Shown here: positions 1 to 6,394 of the stretch, piece by piece
Layout: every line of letters begins with the position of its first letter
Numbering within the stretch: position 1 is the stretch's first letter
From: Bacteroidota bacterium
Lineage (GTDB): Bacteria > Bacteroidota > Bacteroidia > Bacteroidales > CG2-30-32-10
Reading direction: 5' to 3'
Length of the DNA: 12,913 nt
Assembly (NCBI GenBank): GCA_013334735.1
Contig: JAAXXA010000028.1
Span: 1 to 12,913 of the forward strand
Made by a program: the position numbers and the translations under genes
Notes under the pieces: generated by a model
What the model saw: only the letters and a program-made list of their open reading frames with translations
Databases searched by the model: none
What the model was told of the DNA's origin: nothing

Positions 1-440
1 GAACCATCCCAATAAGTTGTGTTTCCTGTTGCCGACCCTGCACCCAATAAACCCGTTGCGCCTGCTATTCCAGTAACTCCCGTAGCGCCTGTTGGACCTA
101 AAGCAGTAGCTAATTTAACCCATGCAGAAGCGTTCCAGTAATAATATCCCGGTGTTACATTGTAAGGCTCTGCTCCAGCAATAGCGGTGTTATATACCAA
201 TAAACTTGTTGCAGGCGTTGTAATGGGTAAGGCGGAATTAGTGGCGGTAAGCGCCACGCGAGGTATCAGAAGCCCTTGGGTATCGCCACTGGGTCCTGTT
301 GCGCCACCAATTTCCAGCAGAGCTGAAGCATTTGCATCAGCGCCGGAAACATTAATTGCTACACCCTGAGAAAAAGAGTGAAAAGTAAAAAAGAGGCATA
401 AGGCAATAAGGCATAAGGCATAAGGTGTTTTCGTTTTCAT
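1..440 (-). CDS. Secreted surface protein with collagen-like segment, N-terminal part (3' end outside window)
   Basis: The frame is open from the ATG at 438-440 to the left edge, giving 146 complete codons. Residues 1-25 are a signal peptide (MKTKTP, a hydrophobic stretch, then FHSFSQ), with cleavage probably before or after Q25. Residues 26-110 are the module shared with the neighbouring genes: GVAIN near 26, SALLEI near 39, QGLLIPRVALT near 55-64, SLLVYNT near 79 and PGYYYWNASAWVKL near 97-110. A collagen-like stretch follows (GPTGATGVTGIAGATG, from 115), then TTYWDG at the edge. Related proteins usually continue with a GIGTTSP motif. The role is unknown; a cell-surface or adhesin-like function is inferred from architecture. 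The signal-peptide codons contain a 7-bp tandem repeat. The ATG is preceded by a second heptamer array in the leader. Confidence 0.85.
   Translation of the reverse strand, partial: MKTKTPYALCLIALCLFFTFHSFSQGVAINVSGADANASALLEIGGATGPSGDTQGLLIPRVALTATNSALPITTPATSLLVYNTAIAGAEPYNVTPGYYYWNASAWVKLATALGPTGATGVTGIAGATGLLGAGSATGNTTYWDG
394..422. repeat. Heptanucleotide tandem array (unit AGGCATA) inside signal-peptide codons
   Basis: The unit aggcata occurs at 394-400, 409-415 and 416-422. An 8-bp variant with one extra a sits at 401-408. On the minus strand it encodes the repeated ALCLIALCL part of the signal peptide of the partial gene at 1-440. The 8-bp copy suggests that slippage has already happened and been compensated. 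Confidence 0.8.
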
Positions 441-451
441 AATTGTTTGTT

Positions 452-507
452 TTTAATGGTTAATAATTAATTATTAATTGTAAATTGTTAATGATTAATT
501 GTAAACC
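452..507. repeat. Degenerate heptanucleotide array, about 8 units, in the leader of the 1-440 gene
   Basis: Reading in steps of 7 from 452 gives eight consecutive units related to (g/a)ttaat(g/t). The clearest are attaatt at 466-472, 473-479 and 494-500, and gttaatg at 487-493. The array ends 12 bases upstream (minus-strand sense) of the ATG at 438-440, so it would lie in the 5' untranslated region or promoter. The composition is very AT-rich, so part of the match could be chance, but the phase is kept over 56 bases. Confidence 0.6.
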
Positions 508-612
508 CCTTTATTCGTAATTCATTTATCACTTCCTTTTTAAGATACATTCATATAAATCGAATATTTACAGAGATCACCAATGATAGACCTGAGCTGT
601 TTCTATAGATTG

Positions 613-2412
613 TTACGGAACAATATTTAGCACGCTGCCATTTCGCCAAATATCACCTGATGATAAACCGGCAGCCGATGTAGGTAAACCCACAACCGAT
701 AGCTTACTTCCGGGGGTTGTAGTTCCGATACCAACACTGCCTCCGGTAACCGTCAACGCTGGAGGAGATGCAGGAGGTAACGACAATCCACTACCTGAAT
801 TATAAAGTTCAGAAACTTCTGCGCTTGATAAAGCTCTTGACCAATAACCACATTCGTCTAATAAACCTGCATATGTCCCCAAACCACCGAAATTAGGAAA
901 CATTGAATCAAAATTCCCAGTAAAACTCGCACTTGCCGTTCCCTGTGAAACATTGTCTATAAAATACTCTATGCTACTTCCAGTCTTTACTAATGCAAGA
1001 AAATGCCAATTTCCATCATTTACGACATTTATTGATGATATATCTGCGTATATTCCGTTACTATCTGTAATACGACCGTGACAATAACCAGTACTCCCTT
1101 GCGAAATAAATCCGAAAAACTTATTAGTTCCATTTATTGTAAGTCCAAAAATATAATTCCAACCCGGAAATACCTGCGTAGTTTTTATCCAGCAAGACAA
1201 TGTGGAATTTGTTGGCAAAACGCCTACCGAACTTCCCGAAATATTACTTGTTGTTCCATTAAATCCCGCTCCCTGATTTATTTTGCCACTTGTTCCAACT
1301 CCAAATATTTTAAACCTCCAATCATAATTATTTAAAGTCCAGTTAGAAGCTAATACACCACCATCGGTACTTGTAGCCATTGTACCACCTGAATATGTAT
1401 TATAAGAAAAACTTAATTTTAAAATATTGCTTCCATCTCCACTTATTGCTCTTGCAACAATTGCATACATGGTTGAAGCGGAAAGTGAAACAGGTGTAAA
1501 AGTAATCTCGGTTTCTACATCAGATGTTGTTAAGGAATTTCCGTTAAAGGTGGTTGAAGTTAAGTCCGAACCCGTAGGTTTTCCATTAACATCAGTCGCC
1601 CTGATTGATATTGTACAATTCCCTGGATTTCCTAATCTATAAATGTGAAGTTTAACACTTGTAATTGTGTATGCAGAAGTCGTGGTAAAAGTTTGAGCGC
1701 CCCAATTAACTGAATTAAAAATATTCATTGCTGCTGCTTCTGTTCCATCAGAATTTTCAAATAAATCATACCTAATATCTGTCCCTGTTCCATTATTAGA
1801 ACCAACGGCATCGTTGGAGTTTCCATCCAATTTATAATATGAGACTAAATTATTTGTAATTGTTGCTGTGGCGGTAGTACCGTTTATCAATGCTCCACCA
1901 TTAACTGTTAGTGCTGAAGTAGGAGTTGAAGTTCCGATACCAACATTGCCATTAGCCATAATCCTCATTTTTTCGGCGTTATTTGTTTTTATAACCAAAG
2001 GTCTGGCATCTGTTGTTCCTATATAATTGGTTGAGGAATCTGTTCCCGCATTTCCAGTTAGCTGCCAACCACTACCGGTAGCAAGCTTTACCCATTTGGA
2101 AGCGGTTGCATCCCAATAATAATATCCCGGCGTAATATCTCCGGTGGTTATTGAATCATAAACTAATAAGCTGTTAACAGGGTTGGTAATTGGTAAAGGA
2201 GATGTACTGCTTGTAAGAGCAACCTTAGGAATCCGTATTCCTTGATTTGTACTGCTTACATCAAGCATTGCCGAATTAACGGCGGCAGCTCCGTTAGTGT
2301 TAATGGCTGCGCCTCCTTGCGCAGAGCAGTTGAAAGTTAAAAATATAAAGTTTAAAGCGCAAAAAACATACATGATGCCTTTTGCGATTTTAAAAGTTAT
2401 TTTTGTTTTCAT
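613..2412 (-). CDS. Secreted multidomain surface protein with LamG-like domain and GIGT motifs
   Basis: 599 residues. Signal peptide 1-31 (cleavage probably after CSA at 29-31). The shared module SAMLDVSSTNQG...IPKVALT with PGYYYWDA spans about 33-110. A tail-fibre-like segment follows: IGTTDARPLVIKTNNAEKM near 131-149 and NVGIGTSTP near 156-164. Residues 188-210 look like the first strands of a LamG/concanavalin-A-like domain (LVSYYKLDGNSNDAVG). This resumes at about 373-545 (GAGFNGTTSNI, DGNWHFLALVKTG, LLDECGYWSRALSSAEVSELY). Between them, about 214-372, lies an apparently inserted beta-rich segment. The C-terminus has a second SVGIGTTTP near 559-567 and GLPTSAAGLSSGDIW, a tail common in phage-fibre and Bacteroidota surface proteins. 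Probably exported and adhesive or glycan-binding; the ligand is unknown. No type IX secretion C-terminal domain was recognised. Confidence 0.9.
   Translation of the reverse strand: MKTKITFKIAKGIMYVFCALNFIFLTFNCSAQGGAAINTNGAAAVNSAMLDVSSTNQGIRIPKVALTSSTSPLPITNPVNSLLVYDSITTGDITPGYYYWDATASKWVKLATGSGWQLTGNAGTDSSTNYIGTTDARPLVIKTNNAEKMRIMANGNVGIGTSTPTSALTVNGGALINGTTATATITNNLVSYYKLDGNSNDAVGSNNGTGTDIRYDLFENSDGTEAAAMNIFNSVNWGAQTFTTTSAYTITSVKLHIYRLGNPGNCTISIRATDVNGKPTGSDLTSTTFNGNSLTTSDVETEITFTPVSLSASTMYAIVARAISGDGSNILKLSFSYNTYSGGTMATSTDGGVLASNWTLNNYDWRFKIFGVGTSGKINQGAGFNGTTSNISGSSVGVLPTNSTLSCWIKTTQVFPGWNYIFGLTINGTNKFFGFISQGSTGYCHGRITDSNGIYADISSINVVNDGNWHFLALVKTGSSIEYFIDNVSQGTASASFTGNFDSMFPNFGGLGTYAGLLDECGYWSRALSSAEVSELYNSGSGLSLPPASPPALTVTGGSVGIGTTTPGSKLSVVGLPTSAAGLSSGDIWRNGSVLNIVP
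2329..2356. repeat. Degenerate heptanucleotide units in signal-peptide codons
   Basis: Four successive 7-base units start at 2329: gttgaaa, gttaaaa, atataaa and gtttaaa. They encode the LNFIFLTFN part of the signal peptide of the 599-residue protein. The first unit is identical to the perfect repeat at 4301-4328, so this looks like a decayed version of the same array. Confidence 0.6.
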
Positions 2413-2534
2413 AATTGTTTAGTTAAAAAGTTAAAAGTTGATTCGTAATAGTTGTTTGTTTTGTTGTGTGATCATTGTTTATCTTTAATAGCTCGTTCCT
2501 TATCGAATAAAGCGAAAAACTACAGCCCGCCAGC

Positions 2535-2559
2535 ATTCGACTGCGCTCAAGCCGAAGTC
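2535..2559 (-). repeat. Possible copy of a short dispersed repeat (ACTTCGGC... core)
   Basis: On the minus strand this begins gacttcggcttgagcgcag. It shares the ACTTCGGC start and a TCAG/GCGCAG-like follow-up with sequence at 5592-5613 (plus) and 5991-6011 (minus). The similarity beyond the 8-base core is weak, so membership in one repeat family is tentative. Confidence 0.3.
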
Positions 2560-2569
2560 TTGAAAACAA

Positions 2570-2605
2570 CATACAAAGCGAAACACTTGCGTTTCACTTT
2601 GTATG
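2570..2605 (-). terminator. Hairpin terminator downstream of the 589-residue protein gene
   Basis: The arms 2570-2584 and 2591-2605 are 15 bases each and pair at 14 of 15 positions (core catacaaag / ctttgtatg) around a 6-base loop. The hairpin starts 10 bases past the TAA at 2615-2617 and, in minus-strand sense, is followed by ttgttttc, a modest T-rich tract. This fits an intrinsic terminator separating the 2615-4384 gene from the 613-2412 gene. Confidence 0.7.
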
Positions 2606-2614
2606 ATAGCACAC

Positions 2615-4384
2615 TTAATCTTTTATGCAACGCACCGAATATCCGGATTCCTCATGTCCCTGAGCGCCGCGATTTGACTGTTCAGATATAAGTCTGCTCC
2701 ACGCACTCCCTAAACCATCCTCCGAAGCCGTCCAGAAGCCGGCGTACGAACCAATATAACACGAACCACCATAAACGATTCCTCCCGGCAACATTGCGAA
2801 ACCGCTTGTATTGGTGCTGCTCCAACCGGGGTAATTGCTGTCGACACCTTTCATTTTAGAGCCTATAGTGGATCCACGATAACCTGTTGTAGTTTGGAAA
2901 TATGATAAAGAGTAGCTACTACTATTGTTTTCTATAAAATACTCCATCTGATCAAATTCCAAATCAGAAGGTATATGCCAACCTGATGGACACAATCCCC
3001 TTACTCCGCCATGACCCGTGGTAGGACCACAAGGGTTGCAACTTACTCCTCCTGACCCTGAAGCCTGACCTGTAGCATAACTCCATTGGTACATACCCCC
3101 ATAAGTAATGCACTTGGAAGCATTATCATCGTAACACCATTTTTGATTAGTTGTTTGTGTTATAGACGTATTTATAATTACCTGATTACCGTAATTAAGG
3201 TTTTGCGCCATCCAGCATTGGTCGCCAATAGAAACCGTGGTGTATGTTTTACCGTCTCTGCAGTCTGTTAATGTATTTCCACATGTAAAGTTTACGGTTA
3301 CTATTGTTGATGCAGAGGAGGTACAACCGTTAGAATTAGTTACGGTAATAGTATAAGTTCCTGCCATTGCTGTGGTAGCGCAGAGAACCGGACTCTGACT
3401 GTTGCTGGAATAAGAATTAGGACCTGACCACGAATAGCTCGTCAAAGAACCATTTCCTCCGGTTAAGGTTAATGTTCCTCCTTCGGTCACAGGACCGTTG
3501 TTTGAAGCGGATGCTGTTGGATTGGGATTTACCGTCATTGATATTCCACTCGAAATCGCCTGCAAACTTGAAGCACAAGCGTTACTTGAAGTCAGCACAC
3601 AGGTTATAACATCACTGTTTGCAAGTGTTGTTGATGTGTAAGTGGAATTTGTCTCTCCTGAGATATTTGTTGCACCCTTTTTCCACTGGTATGAAGGCGT
3701 TGTTCCTCCGTTAGTAGGGGTTGCTGTAAACGTTATACTTGTTCCTGTACATATTGCTCCCGATGGAACTGCTGCTATACTAACACTTGCTGCTAAACTG
3801 GAATTTACTGTTACTGAAGCAGTGCTAACTGCTGTTGCTGTTCCGCAGGCATTACTTGCCGTTAAAGTATAAACACCGGTTCCGTTTGTAGTAATGTTTG
3901 AAATTGCAGGACTTTGTGATGAAGAAGTAAAACCATTAGGACCCGTCCAACTCCAATTTGTTGCGCCTGTCGCACTTCCAATAAGCATAAGTGTACTTCC
4001 TGCGCAAAGAGTAGTCAAAGAAGTGGAGGCATTTACAGCAGTAGGAGCGCTTGTGCAACTACAGGAAATTGTTTGCCAAACCCCGTTTTCGAAAAACTCG
4101 AAACACTTGGTGGTGGTGTTATAGATAAGCAGAGATGCGGGAACAGGTGTTGTTATAGCGTTGCGTCTTGCAGTACTCATACGCGGTATAAGAAGTCCCT
4201 GGCTGGAGTTATCGGAAGACGTATCAGATTGTACGTCAAGCATTGCCGCAGCATTTGCATCATTTCCGGTAACATTAATGGCTATGCCCTGCGAAGAGCA
4301 GTTGAAAGTTGAAAGTTGAAAGTTGAAAGTGAGCAAAACATACATAATACAACTTGCGCTTATAAAAGTTCTTTTTATTTTCAT
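2615..4384 (-). CDS. Secreted protein with Ig/PKD-like repeats and Fibrobacter-major-paralogue C-terminal domain
   Basis: 589 residues. The signal peptide, residues 1-31, ends LTFNFQLSTFNCSS before Q32 and is partly encoded by four perfect 7-bp repeats. The shared module follows at about 33-107 (GIAINVTG, AAAMLDVQSD, QGLLIPRMSTARRNAI, ASLLIYNTTT). Three Ig/PKD-like beta domains lie at about 112-194, 196-286 and 288-365, with repeated features such as SWTGPNGFTSSSQSP and SWSGPNSYSSNSQSP. From about 368 the protein matches the family called Fibrobacter succinogenes major paralogous domain: CRDGKTYTTVSIGDQCWMAQ, GLCPSGWHIPSDLEFD, GFWTASE and terminal SVRCIKD. The function of that domain is not established; surface display is inferred. 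The start lies 46 bases after the stop of the upstream gene at 4431-5474, so the two may be co-transcribed. Confidence 0.9.
   Translation of the reverse strand: MKIKRTFISASCIMYVLLTFNFQLSTFNCSSQGIAINVTGNDANAAAMLDVQSDTSSDNSSQGLLIPRMSTARRNAITTPVPASLLIYNTTTKCFEFFENGVWQTISCSCTSAPTAVNASTSLTTLCAGSTLMLIGSATGATNWSWTGPNGFTSSSQSPAISNITTNGTGVYTLTASNACGTATAVSTASVTVNSSLAASVSIAAVPSGAICTGTSITFTATPTNGGTTPSYQWKKGATNISGETNSTYTSTTLANSDVITCVLTSSNACASSLQAISSGISMTVNPNPTASASNNGPVTEGGTLTLTGGNGSLTSYSWSGPNSYSSNSQSPVLCATTAMAGTYTITVTNSNGCTSSASTIVTVNFTCGNTLTDCRDGKTYTTVSIGDQCWMAQNLNYGNQVIINTSITQTTNQKWCYDDNASKCITYGGMYQWSYATGQASGSGGVSCNPCGPTTGHGGVRGLCPSGWHIPSDLEFDQMEYFIENNSSSYSLSYFQTTTGYRGSTIGSKMKGVDSNYPGWSSTNTSGFAMLPGGIVYGGSCYIGSYAGFWTASEDGLGSAWSRLISEQSNRGAQGHEESGYSVRCIKD
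4301..4328. repeat. Perfect heptanucleotide tandem repeat (gttgaaa x4) inside signal-peptide codons
   Basis: Four identical 7-base units occupy 4301-4328, followed by two more matching bases. In the minus-strand gene they encode the FNFQLSTFN portion of the signal peptide. Three units make 21 bases (7 codons), so only changes of three units keep the frame; a change of one or two units would break the gene. Confidence 0.9.
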
Positions 4385-4430
4385 ATTTATTAGTTATTAA
4401 ATAAAACATTGATTGCCATTACTTATGTGG

Positions 4431-5474
4431 TTATTGCCATTCAGTAACCGTGATATCTGCATCGTTTTGGTATTCAGACTGCCTTACCCTAAATATCGTT
4501 ATATAAACTGTTACTTCTATAGTGGAACTTGTACTGTTTTGTACTGCTAACTTCACAGCATCACCACTTATGCTGACTGTAGGAGTAAAAGCAGTTCCTT
4601 GGTTTACTAAAACTGTTGTTGTACCAACCTGATACATATAGCCTCCCGGTTCAGGATCTCCGCCATAGAAAGTTCCAACTGCTCTCCAACTTTTTACACA
4701 TGCAATATCTCTGGTTTCAATATCGCTTATAATATTAAACTCAACTTGATAACCGCTTTCCCATGTCATATCGTTCATATCAATTAACAGATATTTAGTT
4801 TGAGCATTGGTAAGTGTTGTATTCCTCTGATATGTTTTTATTCCAGTAACGGAGCGATAATGAAACTGTGCAATTCCTTCAGTGAATTTACCATATCCGG
4901 TTACATCCAATTTCTCTACAGGACTCGTTGTTCCTATACCGACATTTGTTCCATTATCAAATATCTGGCTACATGCAGCATTTGCCCCATCGTATTTTAA
5001 CAAATAATTTGTATTAGTACATCCTATTGGACCTGTTGCTCCTGAAGTGCCCGTGGCCCCTGTAACGCCAGTAGCTCCAGAGTTACCGCTTACACCTGTT
5101 GCGCCAGTTGCTCCTATTGTACCTATTGAAGCCATAGGATCTAAACCAACAGATTCAATTTTCCATGCTTTGCCCGTAGGAACTACTTGTTGTGTGGTTA
5201 CTGAAAGAATGCTTTCAAATTGTAAGGAATTTCCACCTCCTAATGCAGGAGCAATGTTATACTGTAAAACAGAAATTGACTTTACTTTGTTTCCGATAGC
5301 AAGAGTTTGACCTGCATTTAACCAATAAGGAGATATGGAAAAATTATTAGCCAGAACCTCTTCACCACCAATAAAAATTGTTGGTATTGTTTGGGTATAA
5401 GCACAGTTCATAAATAACGTTGCATTGAGAACTATTGTAATATATGCAACTTTTAAAAATTTTTTTAGTTTCAT
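4431..5474 (-). CDS. Secreted collagen-like protein with GIGTTSP motif and unrecognised C-terminal domain
   Basis: 347 residues. Signal peptide 1-28 (MKLKKFLKVAY..., ending CAYTQ). This gene lacks the SAMLDV module of its neighbours. It begins instead with a beta-type region (about 29-110) containing VVPTGKAWKIESVGL, a pattern I associate with other Bacteroidota exported proteins. Residues 118-151 are eleven Gly-X-X triplets rich in Ala-Thr, a collagen-like segment typical of trimeric fibres. NVGIGTTSPVEKLDVTG follows at 177-193. Residues about 200-347 form a Thr/Val-rich, probably beta-structured domain that I do not recognise. The architecture (stalk, GIGT junction, terminal head) resembles phage or bacterial trimeric fibres; the function is not known. 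Confidence 0.85.
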   Translation of the reverse strand: MKLKKFLKVAYITIVLNATLFMNCAYTQTIPTIFIGGEEVLANNFSISPYWLNAGQTLAIGNKVKSISVLQYNIAPALGGGNSLQFESILSVTTQQVVPTGKAWKIESVGLDPMASIGTIGATGATGVSGNSGATGVTGATGTSGATGPIGCTNTNYLLKYDGANAACSQIFDNGTNVGIGTTSPVEKLDVTGYGKFTEGIAQFHYRSVTGIKTYQRNTTLTNAQTKYLLIDMNDMTWESGYQVEFNIISDIETRDIACVKSWRAVGTFYGGDPEPGGYMYQVGTTTVLVNQGTAFTPTVSISGDAVKLAVQNSTSSTIEVTVYITIFRVRQSEYQNDADITVTEWQ

Positions 5475-5534
5475 TTTTTCATTTTTAAATTGTTTAATTC
5501 TAAATTATCAACTACTCATGCAATATAATGAAAC

Positions 5535-5628
5535 GCTGATGACTCTGATAGCTTAAGATTAAATATGATTTTTCTGTGTTCACCATAATTTTACTTCGGC
5601 AAGTTCAGCACAAGTCTGCGTCATCAGC
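5535..5628. repeat. Possible small inverted-repeat (MITE-like) element between two surface-protein genes
   Basis: A 9-base perfect inverted repeat gctgatgac (5535-5543) / gtcatcagc (5620-5628) encloses 76 bases. Pairing continues inward imperfectly. The right part contains acttcggcaagttcagc (5592-5608), similar at its start to the repeats at 2535-2559 and 5991-6011. No coding capacity is seen. It could be a decayed mobile or REP-like element, or chance. Confidence 0.35.
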
Positions 5629-5651
5629 ATTCTATTCTGTTTAATTTCAAA

Positions 5652-6080
5652 TTACCAACCTCTGATTGTATAAAGGTTAGTTGGATCTACAATGGGCACA
5701 CCTGTTGTAAAAGGTATCCATTTGGTAGTAATAGTATCATAATAGTAAAATCCGGGTATAATATTATCCGGTGATGTACCTGCCGGCGCTGTGTTATAAA
5801 TCAGTAAGCTGTTGGCCGGATTCGAAATGGTAGAAACATCATTTGTGCCTTGTAATGCCACGCGCGGAATAAGCATCCCCTGATTTGTTGCCACAACATC
5901 AAGCATTGCTGAGTTATTGGCAGCATTGCCGGTGGTGTTAATAGCTGCGCCTCCCTGAGCGAAACAGTTGAAAGTTAAAAGTATAAAGCATGCACTGAGC
6001 AATGCCGAAGTGTTGAAAGTTAAAAAAGCATAAATTATGCTTCTTGCGATTAGAAAAGTTCTTTTTGTTGTTATATTCAT
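5652..6080 (-). CDS. Short secreted protein consisting only of the shared N-terminal surface module
   Basis: 142 residues. The signal peptide is unusually long (about 41 residues, ending LTFNCFA before Q42). The rest is the module found at the front of the neighbouring large proteins: GGAAINTTG, NNSAMLDVVATNQGMLIPRVALQG, ANSLLIYNTAP and PGFYYYDTITTKWIPF. It stops at TIRGW with no downstream domain. It may be a complete small protein built of the module alone, or the remnant of a longer gene that lost its C-terminal part; no continuing frame was seen in 5475-5651. Relative to its paralogues, the signal peptide holds a 15-codon insertion. The role is unknown. Confidence 0.75.
   Translation of the reverse strand: MNITTKRTFLIARSIIYAFLTFNTSALLSACFILLTFNCFAQGGAAINTTGNAANNSAMLDVVATNQGMLIPRVALQGTNDVSTISNPANSLLIYNTAPAGTSPDNIIPGFYYYDTITTKWIPFTTGVPIVDPTNLYTIRGW
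5967..6025. repeat. 14-bp direct repeat of heptamer units flanking an insertion in signal-peptide codons
   Basis: gttgaaagttaaaa (two 7-base units) occurs at 5967-5980 and again at 6012-6025, exactly 45 bases apart, so the frame is preserved. Between them lies tgcactgagcaatgccgaag (5991-6010), which in minus-strand sense begins cttcggc like the short repeats at 2535-2559 and 5592-5613. The duplicated unit encodes LLTFN and FLTFN in the protein. Confidence 0.75.
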
Positions 6081-6185
6081 ATTTTTTATGGCTTAATGAT
6101 ATTATTAATTAGCTAAATTAATAAAATATATAAAATAAAAAAAGTATATACATCAATATTTTACTTTTATATTATTAATAATTGG

Positions 6186-6222
6186 TTTGTAACATATTGG
6201 GGGTTTATTTGTTACAAAAATA
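6186..6222 (-). promoter_or_regulatory. Candidate operator/promoter: 9-bp palindrome overlapping a -7-like box
   Basis: tttgtaaca (6186-6194) and tgttacaaa (6210-6218) are a perfect inverted repeat with a 15-base spacer. On the minus strand TATTTTTG (6215-6222) fits the Bacteroidota -7 consensus TAnnTTTG and overlaps the right arm. It faces the 142-residue gene, whose ATG is about 135 bases away. No good -33 element was found, so the promoter call is weak; the palindrome itself is directly visible. Confidence 0.4.
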
Positions 6223-6297
6223 ATAAGGGAAAAGCGAAATAATTATAAGGAATATAACGGGTAATTTTATAAGGAATATTACCTAATGTAATATTAA

Positions 6298-6346
6298 ATG
6301 TAAGATGTATGATGGCTGATGTAAGATGTAAGATGTTAAATGTATG
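6298..6346. repeat. Heptanucleotide array, seven consecutive units (atgtaag type)
   Basis: Seven consecutive 7-base units start at 6298. Three are atgtaag (6298-6304, 6319-6325, 6326-6332) and two are atgtatg (6305-6311, 6340-6346), plus atggctg and atgttaa. The period is unbroken for 49 bases. The array is intergenic. Confidence 0.85.
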
Positions 6347-6394
6347 TAATAATCAATATGTTCCGATATAAAATATACGTCATTTTCATTTGTT

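Noticed and set aside
609..624. Hairpin attgtt-acgg-aacaat at the end of the 599-residue gene
   Set aside because: The stem is only 6 AT-rich base pairs, overlaps the stop codon and has no T-run; not enough for a terminator call.
2320..2412. Lipoprotein signal peptides (conserved Cys in LTFNC)
   Set aside because: The residues before Cys (TFN) do not fit a lipobox, and a normal signal-peptidase I site follows the Cys.
2452..2691. 79-residue plus-strand frame
   Set aside because: It runs through the terminator hairpin and into the end of the 589-residue protein gene; it has no recognisable protein features.
5047..5310. Plus-strand frame rich in Pro-Val-Ala-Pro repeats
   Set aside because: It is the complement of the Gly-X-X collagen-like codons of the minus-strand gene; the repetitiveness is inherited.
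613..5474. Type IX secretion C-terminal sorting domains on the surface proteins
   Set aside because: The C-termini (DIWRNGSVLNIVP, SVRCIKD, DITVTEWQ) do not show the usual sorting-domain motifs.
6298..6346. CRISPR-like array
   Set aside because: The units are only 7 bp and contiguous, with no spacers and no cas genes.
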